A stretch of 64,000 bases of DNA from Actinostola sp. cb2023 (Eukaryota > Cnidaria > Anthozoa > Actiniaria > Actinostolidae): assembly GCA_033675265.1 (NCBI GenBank), contig JAUJYZ010000484.1, forward strand, positions 124,001 to 188,000. The letters are read 5' to 3'. Below, piece after piece: positions 28,565 to 40,040 of the stretch (position 1 is its first letter; each line of letters opens with the position of its first letter). A program made the position numbers and the translations under genes. The notes beneath the pieces are model-generated. The model was not told the origin of the DNA, made no database searches, and saw only the letters and a list, made by a program, of their open reading frames with translations.

Positions 28565-29985
28565 GTGTGACCCCAGTAAACGGCGTTTGAATGTGTCTGT
28601 ATGACCCCAAGTCTGTGTGACCCCGGAGAAAGAGCCTGGATGTGTCTGTGTGACCCCAATGCAGGACATGTCAGTGTGACTAGCTCCGGAGAAAGAGTCT
28701 GGATGTGTTTGTGTGACCCCAATGCCGGTTATGTCTGAGTAACCCCGGAGAAATTAAGAGTCTGGATGTGTCTTTGTGGCCCCAATGCCGGATATGTCTA
28801 TGTGACCCCGGAGAAAGAGCCTGGATGTGTCTGTGTGATCCCAATGCCGATATGTCTGTGTGACCCCGGAGAAAGAGCCTGGATGTGTCTGTGTGACCCC
28901 AATTCCGGATATGTCTGTATGACCCCGGAGAAACAGTCTGGATTTGTCTGTGTGACACCAATTCCGGATATGTCTGTGTGACTAGCTAGTTCCGGAGAAA
29001 GAGCCTGGATGTGTCTGTGTGACCCCAATAATGCCGGATATGTCTGTGTGACCCCGATGAAATAGCCTGGATGTGTCTTTGTGACCCCAATGCCGGATAT
29101 GTCTGTGTGACTAGCTCCAGACAAAGAGTCTGGATGTGTCTGTGTGACCCCAATAGTGCCGGATATGTCTGTGTGACCCCGGTGAAAGAGCCTGGATGTG
29201 TCTGTGTGACCCTAATAATGCCGAATACATTGTATGTCTGTGTAACCCCAGTGAAAGAGCCTGGATGTGTCTGTGTGACTCCAATGCAGATTATGTCTGT
29301 GTCACTCCGGAGAAAGAGCCTGGATGTGTCTGTGTGACCCTAATAATGCCGGATTTGTCTGTGTGACCCCGGAGAAAGAGCCTGGATGTGTCTGTGTGAC
29401 CCTAATAATGCCGCCGGATACATTGTATGTCTGTGTAATCCCAGTGAAAGAGCCTGGATGTGTCTGTGTGACTCCAATGCGGATTATGTCTGTGTCACTC
29501 CGGAGAGAGAGCCTGGATGTGTCTGTGTGACCCCAATGCCGGATATGTCTGTGACCCCGGAGAAAGAGCCTGGATACGGATGTGTCTGTGTGACCCCAAT
29601 GCCGAATATGTCTGTGACCCCGGAGAAAGAGCCTGGATGTGTCTGTGTGACCCCAATGCCGGATATGTCTGTGACCCCGTAGAAAGAGCCTGGATGTGTC
29701 TGTGTAACCCCTGTGCCCGATGTGTCTGTGTGACCCCGGCGAAAGAGCCTGGATGTGTCTGTGTGACCCCAATGCCGGATATGTCTGTGACCCCGGAGAA
29801 AGAGCGTGGATGTGTCTGTGTAACCCCTGTTCCGGATGTGTCTGTGTGACCCCGGAGTAAGAGCCTGGATGTGTCTGTGTGACCCCAATGCCGGATATGT
29901 CTGTGACCCCGGAGAAAGAGCCTGGTTATGTCTGTGTGTGACCCCAGTGCCGGATGTGTCTGTGTGACCCCGGGGTCACAGATAC
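28565..29985. repeat. 59-bp minisatellite, 1.4 kb
   Basis: Alternating half-units: GATGTGTCTGTGTGACCCCA + ATGCCG (about 26 bp), and GATATGTCTGTGTGACCCCG + GAGAAAGAGCCTG (about 33 bp). There are around 24 copies with deletions of TGTGTGA and insertions such as CTAGCT or ATACATTGT. All frames on both strands stay open for long runs because units are stop-poor. These open frames are not genes. Confidence 0.95.
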
Positions 29986-29999
29986 ATCCAGCGGCGTCA

Positions 30000-32900
30000 C
30001 ATCTAGCATGTGAACCAGTATGGAAGAATGTCTGTGTGACCTCAGTCCGTAGTGCGTCTGTAGACCACCCTTCCCTGTGCGTACCATCCCTGCATGCTTG
30101 GGTCTGCGCGGACTGCGCCCCACCCTATGGCAGTCTGAAAGGGATACTAATTCCCTAGTCGGATTACTGACGCTCAGACTGTCATCCCCTGGGTTCCGCA
30201 GCATGCTTCCCTTCGGTTTCTATACGTTGTCTGGCATGTCCAGCTAGTCCTGTTTTCCATTCCAGGGGATGGTAGTCTGTCTGTCTCTGGTATGTATCAC
30301 GCACCCCAGATACCCAAGCCCCACGCAGGCTACACTCGTGTTTCAGTATGGGTTGGGCCAAACCACCACAAAATTAAGTGTGGTTGTTTTATTTCACGGT
30401 GGGCATGAATGACCCCAAAAATGATCAGGTTAAATGTGTCATTTTTCATAAAACAGTCATATTTTCAACAATCTTCAATGTCATGAAATAAAAATTACAG
30501 AGTTTATTTAGTAAAGGTAGTATGTGATTTTAACTTACTCGTTGGCAAAATCTGACGCAATGATGACGTCATAATAAAAAGTTGCAATTGTGGTGAAATT
30601 TTAATTTAAACACAAGCATAAGTACATGTTTCGAAAGAGAGCAACATCTTGTACATTTCGTGCAATTTTCATATTGTTTCGATTATTAGAACCTGAGTTA
30701 TAAAGGATTAATTTTTTTGATGACGTCAATTCCTATGACGTCATCCAAAAAAGAAAATCGCAGTTTGCAGGTACAGAAATCATTAAAATCACAGTAATGA
30801 TATTTATTATTGTCATAGAAGTGTATCAAGTCTACAAAATGCTGGATTTTTTTGTTCATTAACTCTATTAGAGATATTTTAAAATAACTGTGACGTCATA
30901 ATGACGTTTCAACCTTTTTTATTAATTTTTAAAAACATATTTGAACTACTTACACTCAAAAAATCAAAAATCAAAAAACATACGATTTTCCACATATAAA
31001 AGTTATTTCAACACGTAAAGTTTGGCGCTAAAATGTTTTCAAACCAAAAAGTAGTTTGAAGAAGTTTGTTTTACCCCATGGTTTGGTATGAATTATTTCC
31101 CGCCAAATTTTCCCGGGGAAAAATATCAAGTTAAAAATATTCACAACTTTAGTTTCCCTCGTCCAATTTCAAAACGGTTTTCGATTTTAGTGTTGTTATC
31201 AAGAGAAGAACAAACTAATATCATTTTGGGAGTCATTTATGCCCACCTTGTTTAAGTATGGGCATTCCCTGGATATACGGATTGTCTCTCACTCCCGGCA
31301 TGGGCAGCTTGAGTTCGTGAAGCTCCTATCCGCGCCACGGTTGCAACTTCCCATTCTTATTCATCGAGCGTGAAAGGGATTGATGCGAATTGAGGTTTAG
31401 GTTGATAGGATACTATTTGCACCAGTCCCTTGCTATAAGAGAGTATAAATAAGGTCACACCCAGGACCTCATCGCAGTTCGTCTGAAACCCATTGTGGCT
31501 CGAGATTGCATTGACGGTCTGCGATTGCGTTTCCGTTTCAATTCCCTCTCGTGCTCACCCTCGCCACCCTGCATACGTGTTCAGACTTACCCTCCCTCCC
31601 TCGCACTATATGGTCACAATCTGTCAGTGAGTAATTAGATCCCATTGTCATGGTATGGACTAATCTACTTATGTAAACAGAGGCACATTGACCTTCTTTC
31701 GGCTTTTTCTCAAAAGACGAAATACCAACCAATAGGTTCACATTTTGAGTTCCTGGTCAAAGGGCCGGGATTTTATGATTTACTTGAAACTTCGCAAAAA
31801 CCATGTCTGGTCATAATTGATCTTCAAAACCGTGTCTCCGATTTTTGATATTGTATTTCTTTCAAAAGTTATGCTCACAATTAATGGGCGTACTACATAA
31901 TGTGGTTACTGCTTCTTTTCATAGTTAGTAGAGGGAATGGTTGGGAAGCCTTTTGTTTTATTTCTTTGTTCTAGTCCTAATGTCATTATGATGTTGAATG
32001 GGTCCTGGCCGTGCACAATGTTTGTTCAAATTCATTAGAAAATGGCTAAACGACTGAACCCAAATGTTCTCTATTGGATTACTTATTTAAATATTCTACT
32101 ATTTTTAATTTTTAATTAATTGGAATATAGCGAACAAGCAGCCAAAAGAAACGTTTGGGTTCAGTTGCTCAACCATAGCAAATTAAGGCAAAACAATGAC
32201 AAAACAAAAGATTTGTGCATGCTCAGGCATATTAAGGCTTGGGTCAAGGCTGACCACGCTCTTTCAAGGTGAACAGTAGTCTAACTTTGGTTGGTTGTAC
32301 CCAATAGCATCGAGTTCACTACATCTAATATAAACTTTCCTATTCTACATTTTGGCTTATGCTGTTGCCATGGTGACACGTCCTGTGACATTTGACCTCA
32401 ATTGCAAGAAAATATGATATAATGCTTCGGGAGAGCAGTAAAGAGTACAAATGTAAGAGAGTAAAAGGGTGGAAGTAAAGCATGTTGTCATGTAGTTTTT
32501 CAGTCCAACTAGATATCTTGGAAAAGTAAGTTAATTTCTTAGAAAATTCAGGATATCAAATTTCACATTTACCTTAATTAGCCTTTCCCTTAAAAGTTCC
32601 GCCCATTCCAGTTGGATCGATAATGTATACACTAACCCTGATACAATTACGCAAATATACCCGCAATGTTTAAAGAGTCTACCTATCTCCCAGAGGCTTT
32701 ATCAAATTTTCTTACAATAAGGGTTCAAAGGTCAGATTACATGTTTCCATGGAAACTGTTATCAGAAAGTGTTAGCCTTGCAACCTCATCACATCTGCCA
32801 AAATATCAAAACAATAGTTTACAAAGATGAGAATATAGACCACCCCCTATTGATTTGTGGCGGCCATTTTGGAAGAGAAAAATACCCAGGCCTTAACATA

Positions 32901-34341
32901 CCTGAGTGGTTACAGTTTAAAAAAACGAACAAAAACATATAACAAAAGGTTTCCCAACCAGTCCCCTCTACTAACTATGTTCTTTTCAAACGATTATCGT
33001 CCGATATCACTCATTGCCAAAAACCATACAAACAACAATAATTGACTAAGCATTTTTTTGACAAAGGATTTGGTACAAGCTACCCTGGTTCCAGAGGCTA
33101 CGTGCCTTCGTTAAAGGAGAACTGTAGCCTAAATGCATATCTGGATAACAACAAAGAGAATGTTGTGTACTTTCATTTTCTAAACGATTTTCGATTGTTT
33201 ATATTTTTATGGAGAAGAAACTTGAGTTTGAATTGTAAAAATACATGGATTACCGCTGAATTGAGCGCGGCTCATTTCAGTAATTATTCCCCATGATCGA
33301 CGTCACCTAAGTGCAGTCACAATATTGAGTAATTATAAGTGCATTGTATTTTCTTGTACCCGAGAGATTGCGGTGAGCGGATTTTACTATTCCCCATAAA
33401 CGACGTCACAAACAAAAATATTTGAGCCGACGGTAAATCGGCAAAATGGCGGATGATCAGGACCATATTGAACGTAAATTATGATGATATCTAATTAGTC
33501 CTAGTTCAAACGCCGTACTTTCCAAGAGCCGTTCTTAATTACTTCAAAAGAAGCCGCCTCATTATCTATTGTTTTAAATGAGAATGGCTCATGATTAGCA
33601 CGACGTCTGAACTAGGCCTAAGAAAGATTTACAAAAATTAATACAAATTAAGTAATGCTAATATAAGTCATATCTAATTTTCGTGAGAAAAAAAAAATTG
33701 TCTTCAGTTCCCCTTTAAACTTATCGCAGCTCGTGGTCATCACTTCGCGGCAACAAATAATTTTCGATAAGAGAATTTGTCAGAGCATCTGGAACCGCGC
33801 TAGGTACAAGCTATCTCTAATAACCATTCGGCTTAGTAAATAGAACAGCTTGTTATTTGATTCCGTATTGCACTCTGTCAAGTTGCCATGTAAAACATTT
33901 AGACAGCGCCACATTTGAAAACAAAGATAGTCGTTTTGCTTTGACTGACGAAATTCTTGTTAACAGCTGAAGCAGAGTGAAAAAAAAAACACGAAAAGCT
34001 CTACACAAACTTAATTGGCTTAATGTATGGCAGAAATGGCAAATGAGAGAGAATTTACCAAAATCTAAAAGAGTATGAGCCCCAAACTCTGGATAAAACG
34101 CTGAAGTGCGTACGAAGGAAGGACAGGATTATTAAAGAATCAGTGGCCTGAAATTAAAGCCGTCTGAATTGAAAACAATGCTAGCGCCGGCCTTGTCCGT
34201 ATACATTTTCAAACATACGAGATATAAAGATTGCTGAGTCTACGATGGTGTTGGAAGGCAAAGTGAAGATTTTACAGCAACAAGGAAAGGACACGCGACC
34301 AAATGCCTCAAAACAGTGACATGCGAAGAAGAGAAAAATGT
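30000..34341. other. gene-free 4.3-kb stretch
   Basis: AT-rich, several TGACGTCA-type words around 30550-30910 (CRE-like), no recognised protein. Contains the second promoter-like repeat (31416-31486) and a lone TACCCTGGTTCCAGAGGCTA at about 33080, matching one arm of the hairpin at 48742. Confidence 0.5.
31416..31486 (+). promoter_or_regulatory. dispersed core-promoter-like repeat, copy 2
   Basis: TTTGCACCAGTCCCTTGCTA, AGAGTATAAATAAGGTCACA, then CCTCATCGCAGTTCGTCTGA. Same TATA spacing as copy 1; unlike copy 1 it is followed by AACCCATTGTGG. Confidence 0.55.
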
Positions 34342-34583
34342 CTGGGGTGCTTACCATTTACCCGGAAAAACCGGAAATTCCGGTTGAAAAACAAAAGGTA
34401 TGTGTCATTCCGATCGGAAAGTTCCGGAAAACTCGGTCTAATGGTACGCGCGTCTACGGAAAAAACGAAAAGAGCTAGACCGATCGAGTTAATTTTCTAG
34501 AACTTTTCGATCGGAATGACACATACAATTTGTTTTTCCAACCGGAATTTTCGGATTTCCCGGGTAAATGGTAAGCACCCCAG
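34342..34583. mobile_element. palindromic MITE with CTGGGGTGCTTACC ends
   Basis: Inverted arms of roughly 75-80 bp (CTGGGGTGCTTACCATTTAC ... GGTATGTGTCATTCCGATCG) meet at a centre near 34460. It abuts the 5' end of the Gypsy relic. Confidence 0.93.
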
Positions 34584-35010
34584 TTCTCACTCAAGTTCAG
34601 AATGGAACTGATCGTGTTGCAGCCTATGCCGGCGAGCCGCAGTTTAACCGACGTAGAATGACGGTACTCTCAGCCAGAGAAGGAAGCCCTCGAAATCGTT
34701 CGGGGATGTGAGAGGTTCCATATGTACCTCTGTGGAGTATAATTTACGTTCTTTTAAAACAGATCTCAAAACTCTTGAGAAAATCTACTCTACCAAGTCA
34801 GTAGCACCAGCAAGAATCGAACGTTGGATCCTTAGACTCCAAAACATTGCAGACAATGTCACGCCTTATTACTTAATTACATTAAGAGTTAACGAAGATG
34901 CAGATGAGTTTATCCATTTTGTCTCAGAAATGGCAACACCAGCTGCCATGATCATACTGAGACATTATACACTTAATGTCTGGCCCCGAGTAGCAGCGGC
35001 CAGACAATAA
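34584..35010 (+). pseudogene. Gypsy/Ty3 RT-RNase H relic
   Basis: The sequence VLTQVQNGTDRVAAYA, then (another frame) SRSLTDVE-stop-RYSQPEKEALEIV, RGCERFHMYL and KSVAPARIERWILRLQ, NIADNVTPYY are in the order of the Ty3/Gypsy RNase H to connection region. There are at least two frameshifts, a TGA in SLTDVE, and a deletion of the segment usually between LRLQ and NIAD. The 100-residue open frame at 34708-35010 is only the end of it. Nonfunctional. Confidence 0.8.
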
Positions 35011-35681
35011 GTGCTTTGTTATATGGCAACCAAGAAATAATGGAAGAACTATATATTCTGTTCTGTCTGTTCTCACTTTCTTGTTTATGATTCGTGTGAA
35101 ATGTCACACCACCGGCTTTGTTCACGTTCTGATCACGTGCACTGGTTTATGTTTTGCATCCTAAGTACGTGTATGTCACGTGCGGTTACTTGTATCCCGT
35201 TCGGGAAATAAGTTATTATTCCCCGCATGTTATTTCCCGCATGGGATACATTTAGAATTAGTGTCACGTGATCATCTACAAACCAATGAGAGTGCTTGTT
35301 ATATCGATAAAATCCATAGCTATATAACAATGGATGTTATTGGATGTTGAAATTGGATGTTGAAAAAGATGTGATCGCACCATTTTTAACCAATCAGATG
35401 ACAGGAAATGCTAGTGATTTCAAAATGGATATAATTAATATATAAAATCATATCACGCGCATGTGTTGATTGTGGATATATTATATTTCTATCATTTTAT
35501 TATCAGCCGGTATATTGAAAACACAAATATATCAATAAACTTTGGCATACGTAACTGCGTAGAAAAAAGAACACAACTCAGTCATAACATTAATATTATT
35601 ACGATTCTAGGAAATGCTTTTCCACCAAAAGACTATTTCCTTCCTTTTAGTTCTTTAATTGCTTTTTCTTTCTTATCTCTA
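35011..35681. other. gene-free; CACGTG-rich spacer
   Basis: Contains several CACGTG/GTCACGTG words (35120-35280) and two TGTTATTTCCCGCATG-like inverted words near 35215-35245. It lies downstream of the zinc-finger gene's stop codon. Confidence 0.4.
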
Positions 35682-37502
35682 CTATTCGTTCGTTGTGACG
35701 GGAGCGCAATCTATTTGTGAAAATGTCACAAGAGAATGATTATATTGATTATTTCCAGTATGTGTTCGAAGATGTCCAGTGAGACTGCCTAATTGTGAAA
35801 AGGTTTTGTCACAATAGCGGCATCTGTATGGCTTCTCTCCTGTATGTGTTCGTACATGGTTAATACGAGTCGTCTTTTGCGCAAATTTCTTATCGCAATA
35901 ATGACATTTATATGGCTTCTCTCCAGTATGTGTTCTTAGATGTAGAATGAGAGAACTTTTTCGAGCAAATGCCTTCCCACAACCATGGCACTCATATTGC
36001 TTTTCTCCAGTATGTGTTTTTAGATGGGTAGTAAGACACGTTTTTAATGCAAATCTCTTATCGCAATAGTGACATTTATATGGCTTCTCTCCAGTATGTG
36101 TTCGTATATGTTCAGTGAGACGGTGTTTCCTTGCAAACATCTTCTCACAACAGCGACATTTATATGGTTTCTCTCCAGTATGTGTTCGTATATGTCGAGT
36201 GAGATGGTGCTCCCTTGCAAATATTTTCTCACAACTGCTGCATTTAAATGGCTTCTCTCCAGTATGTGTTCGTAGATGGTCAGTGAGATAATGTTTTCTT
36301 GCAAATGTCTTCTCACAAATACTGCATTTATATGGCTTCTCTCCAGTATGTGTTCGTCGATGCATAGTGAGATGGTCTTTCCTTGCAAACGTCTTATCAC
36401 AATATGAGCATTTATATGGTTTCTCTCCAGTATGTGTTCGTAGATGTCTATTGATCATGAAATCACTGTTGTATTTAAATGTCTTATTGCACGTTGGACA
36501 CTTGTATTGGATTTTGATTTCTTGACATTTCTTAACAGTTGACTTCTTTTCACTGTTTTCATGTACACTATCTTGTAGATGGCTCAATACCGCTGTAGCA
36601 CTTATTGTCGGGTTGTCTCGCAGTGTTGATTCACAATGAGAACCACGGGTTTCTCCTTCAGCTGTGTTATCATCACTGTGAGTAGCACCGTCGATGACAT
36701 CAGTGTCTTCCAAGTGTTCAGTAGGATTTTCTTCTACTTCACTTATTGTCAGGTTGTCTCGCAGTGTTGATTCACAATAAGAACCACGGATTTCTCCTTC
36801 AGCTGTGTTATCATCACTGTGAGTAGCACCGTCGATGACATCAGTGTCTTCCAAGTGTTCAGTAGGATTTTCTTCTACTTCACTTATTGTCAGGTTGTCT
36901 CGCAGTGTTGATTCACAATAAGAACCACGGATTTCTCCTTCAGCTGTGTTATCATCACTGTGAGTAGCACCGTCGATGACATTAGTGTCTTCCAAGTGTT
37001 CAGTATGATTTTCTTCTACTTCACTTATTGTCAGGTTGTCTCGCAGTGTTGGTTCACAATAAGAACCACGGATTTCTCCTTCAGCTGTGTTATCATCACT
37101 GTGAGTAGCACCGTCGATGACATCAGTGTCTTCCAAGTGTTCAGTAGGATTTTCTTCTACTTCACTTTCTACACTCTTTTTCTCTGTTGTGTCATGGTTG
37201 TTTTCAGGTAGCATTTTTTCAGAGAGTGTATCTAATACCTCTGACATTGAGAAAAGGTCTCTCACTCCAACACCGCTGCTTCCTTCCACTGAATTCCTAT
37301 CTTGTACATACACTGGGTCATGGTCATTATCAAATAACTCGTTTGGCTGAGGTTGAGTATCCATGTTGTTGAGCATATCTGTATTGATGTACATGGAAGT
37401 ACACCCATTACTACATCCATAATCATCTGTCTGTGTGGTTACACTACAGAACTCCTTGTATATTATTGGTTGTCCAATCATGACATTATCATCTGATGAG
37501 CC
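35682..37502 (-). CDS. C2H2 zinc-finger protein, nine fingers, last exon
   Basis: Sequence-specific DNA-binding protein by family. The exon appears to begin after TGTACTTGCTTTCAG (acceptor at 37503-37504); the Met at 37553 is upstream of that acceptor and likely intronic. N-terminal 110 residues are acidic and Ser/Asn-rich. Then come four near-identical 47-residue acidic repeats, then nine C2H2 fingers (from about residue 352), joined by TGEKP linkers. The first finger is one residue longer (CPTCNKTFKYNSDFMINRH). The second to ninth share the CxxC-KxFAxK-H pattern with different contact residues (e.g. RKDHLTMH, REHHLTRH, QLGSLTGH). Ends TAG/TGA-type stop at 35682. No frame break. Upstream exons would lie beyond the BEL element or were lost. 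Confidence 0.85.
   Translation of the reverse strand, partial: GSSDDNVMIGQPIIYKEFCSVTTQTDDYGCSNGCTSMYINTDMLNNMDTQPQPNELFDNDHDPVYVQDRNSVEGSSGVGVRDLFSMSEVLDTLSEKMLPENNHDTTEKKSVESEVEENPTEHLEDTDVIDGATHSDDNTAEGEIRGSYCEPTLRDNLTISEVEENHTEHLEDTNVIDGATHSDDNTAEGEIRGSYCESTLRDNLTISEVEENPTEHLEDTDVIDGATHSDDNTAEGEIRGSYCESTLRDNLTISEVEENPTEHLEDTDVIDGATHSDDNTAEGETRGSHCESTLRDNPTISATAVLSHLQDSVHENSEKKSTVKKCQEIKIQYKCPTCNKTFKYNSDFMINRHLRTHTGEKPYKCSYCDKTFARKDHLTMHRRTHTGEKPYKCSICEKTFARKHYLTDHLRTHTGEKPFKCSSCEKIFAREHHLTRHIRTHTGEKPYKCRCCEKMFARKHRLTEHIRTHTGEKPYKCHYCDKRFALKTCLTTHLKTHTGEKQYECHGCGKAFARKSSLILHLRTHTGEKPYKCHYCDKKFAQKTTRINHVRTHTGEKPYRCRYCDKTFSQLGSLTGHLRTHTGNNQYNHSLVTFSQIDCAPVTTNE
36600..37163 (-). repeat. four tandem 141-bp coding repeats in the zinc-finger gene
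   Basis: Each unit encodes EVEENPTEHLEDTDVIDGAT, HSDDNTAEGEIRGSYCEPTL, RDNLTIS (47 residues), with few substitutions (NPTEH/NHTEH, IRGSY/TRGSH, CEPTL/CESTL). Exact multiples of three keep the frame. Such similarity at nucleotide level points to recent expansion or conversion. Confidence 0.95.
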
Positions 37503-37713
37503 CTGAAAGCAAGTACACCAAATATTATGTGAGATACAATATGAGCAGTGCATTATCCCTCCCCTTGATGCATTAGTATTGTGGTATGGGAAAGAGGCTC
37601 TTAAGAGAGGATGTCAGTAAGGACCGAGAATCGCCGGACAACTAAACAAAAAAAAATGTTCACCATATCATTCCTTTCGATGACCTATTTTAGGGAAAAA
37701 TGCTAAAAGGTTC

Positions 37714-37875
37714 TGTGAATATTTGACAATTTATATCCGTATTTAATGATCATAAGATTCTAAAAGAATTCATACAAACAACAACTGTCCGCTTGACTAT
37801 AACATGTGCTCGACTCTCCCTCGACACCAGTCTCACTCGGACCTCTCATGAATATTTACAAATCAAGTTTCAACA
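37714..37875 (-). repeat. BEL 3' LTR
   Basis: Begins TGTGAATATTTGACAATTTA and ends AAGTTTCAACA on the plus strand. About 95% identical to 45031-45193. A purine-rich tract (minus-strand TGGGGGGAGGGA, 37876-37887) abuts it. Confidence 0.93.
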
Positions 37876-37887
37876 TCCCTCCCCCCA
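37876..37887 (-). other. polypurine tract
   Basis: Minus-strand TGGGGGGAGGGA immediately before the 3' LTR, the expected plus-strand primer site. Confidence 0.8.
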
Positions 37888-37930
37888 TTGACCAGTTTCT
37901 ACTAGAACGTTAACAACACGTATACTACAG

Positions 37931-38419
37931 TCATTGAATCTGGTCAATCTCTTGTAATTGTTCGCTGATGCGATCTGCTGCCATAGCTGCTGCTCGTCGT
38001 AATGGACGTTTATTAACAGTAGTATGAGTTTTGTCTTGACTCTGGGAAGCTTGACTCTGGGAAGGCTCAGTCGTTCTTGTAGCCAGTTCATCTCGTACCT
38101 CCAATGGGAATAGTTTCTGTACCGGTCTTTCTATTTCTGTTCTTCTGTTTCTCCCAAGTTGAACTCTGGCACCTCGTACATGGCCATCTCTACTCGTAAA
38201 TACTTCAGTCACCTTTCCAAGTGGCCAAAAACCACGCTGATGATTATCTTCGTCACGAATCGTTACAAGATCACCGACTTGAATTGGAGAAATTCCAGTT
38301 CCCTTTGATTTAAACCGTTGGAATTCACGAAGATCTAAGAGGTATTCTCGGTGCCATCTGTTCCAGAAATGTTGACTCTTCGCTTCTTTCGTGCTTAGCA
38401 ACCTCCCGCGTGCATCCAT
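37931..38419 (-). pseudogene. BEL integrase C-terminal (DUF5641-like) segment
   Basis: QHFWNRWHREYLLDLREFQR, then PIQVGDLVTIRDEDNHQRGF-WPLGKV, VRGARVQLGRNRRTEIERPV. The HFWNRW and WPLGKV motifs are standard for the end of BEL/Pao integrase. The 14 or so residues before QHFW are at the edge of the insertion. The tail is Gln/Ser-rich, with the stop just before the polypurine tract. Confidence 0.85.
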
Positions 38420-40040
38420 AACTGGATATACGCACAGCTAAGCATTGACCATTGCTTTTATAACATAGCCATGGCTTTTGTGCGTCAAAAACTTGTTTAT
38501 TTTATTTGATCATTTTACAAATTCTCCTAACCCTGCGCGCTCACGCCACAAATAGAACACGTTGGAGCCGTTGGTCACTTTGCAAACAAACGAGTGAGAA
38601 GCGAGCAGCTAAAAATGCTGCAAATATATAATACAATTACAATCTGTTTTTCGCCTAAAATTTCGAAGTAGAAATGTTCTACAATGTATTTCATGTTTAA
38701 CTGACATGCAAAGAGACTGATTGAAGTTCGTAAACAAGGATTATAAAGGGATTTGTCAGTCATTGATCTGCAAGACCCGGGCGAAGATTGAATCAAAATA
38801 TGGTTTCGACAACTAGATTATTCTGATGGACTGCTGTTGTTAACTGCAAGGATTGTGGCTGCACTGGGACAGCTCTGCACTGGATGCTCTGTGCAACACT
38901 TCGCTGAACTGATGGAGCTGAGCGGTCGATGGCCGATTGTTGTAATGTCAAATGTGCCAAGCTTTGCTCATTGCTGTGACTTGAAATCGCCAGAAAAGGC
39001 ATAATATGATGATTAGGTACACCAGCATTTGAACATAGCCATAGGGTGATAGCTGTAGCTCGTACTGAATGGTTCAGTGGTGTGAACACGAGACAATTGA
39101 GCTGATTTCTTTCATCGTGTTAATTGGTTTGTTGTCGTACTCATTGGTCGAAATGAATCGAAGACAAAAACTATGTTAATCACTGGAAAACGTTTAGATG
39201 CCAAGCTAACATCTGATGAAAGGCAGTTATCTATCAATACGTCTGGTGGAGAAGTTATAGAGCAAGTTGATTCAGCAAAGCTACTTGGCTTAGTCATCGA
39301 CAAACAAATGTCATTTACCAACCATATTGATACACTATGTAAAAAACTCTCTCAAAGGATAGGTGTACTGGTGTACTGGTCGGTGCCCAGATTTTGCTTG
39401 AATATTGAAAAAAAAGATGTTGCTGCGGGTTGACCTTCATCAAGTAGAACTTCAGAGGTTTGTAGCCTTCATTCTTGTGTTCTGTCTCATACATTCGGCC
39501 ATATTTTCATTTACTGTTTGCATTGTTTTGATATTCAATTGACATTGTTCATGTTGAAACTCGCACGAGTGTATCGTACTATTTTTATGTCTAAAATACT
39601 GTACTTATATTTTTTTGGTGAAATAAATATACACTGTTGACACACACCATGCAGTTCGTTGTCTTTCTTTTCTTTTCTGGATGTCTGTCATACAAGTCAA
39701 TAGTTGTTGAAGTTCGTTGTTCTTCGCCTTCGGATAGACTTGCAATTTGCAAACGGCTGAGTTGTTTTGACATTGCACCTCGTTTATACTTTAATTTCCC
39801 GTTGACACTATTGGCATTTGATCATCATAAACATCCAAATCAACGTCAATGTCAAATATTGGATAATTATTAAGATCCATACTGTTAAATATTGTACAAA
39901 AGCTGGAGAAAAAAAGTTGTGAATTTTTTCCCCCCAATGTTGACGTGAGCGTGCTCCATACGCGTGCTCCATTCATTTTTTGTTCATAGCTAGCAAGCTA
40001 ATCAGAGCGCGCGTTATATCGTAGCTATGTTATAAAGCCG
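38420..40040. mobile_element. insertion splitting the BEL integrase, composite
   Basis: The BEL frame stops matching near 40040 (GRRLLTPPYEE ... SRRAIYLA) and resumes at about 38390. Near both edges is an inverted GCTTTTATAACATAGCC / GTAGCTATGTTATAAAGC. I place the ends only approximately because flanking words (GCTAAGCAT, GCTAAGTAT) allow more than one solution. It contains a plus-strand LINE fragment (39129-39415). No transposase is seen. Confidence 0.65.
39129..39415 (+). pseudogene. LINE (CR1/Jockey-like) RT fragment
   Basis: NESKTKTMLITGKRLDAKLT and DSAKLLGLVIDKQMSFTNHI match the region just after the catalytic box of CR1/Jockey RTs (..LN..KT..M..., AKLLGV..D..L.W..HI). Both ends are truncated; it is inside the BEL insertion. 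Confidence 0.75.

Noticed and set aside
28565..29985. Long open frames rich in VCVTPEKEPGCV or HRHIQALSPGS
   Set aside because: They are translations of a minisatellite in several frames and both strands; no start, splice or domain evidence.
37503..37553. ATG at 37553 as zinc-finger gene start
   Set aside because: A good acceptor (CTTGCTTTCAG) lies between it and the conserved acidic region, so this stretch is probably intronic.
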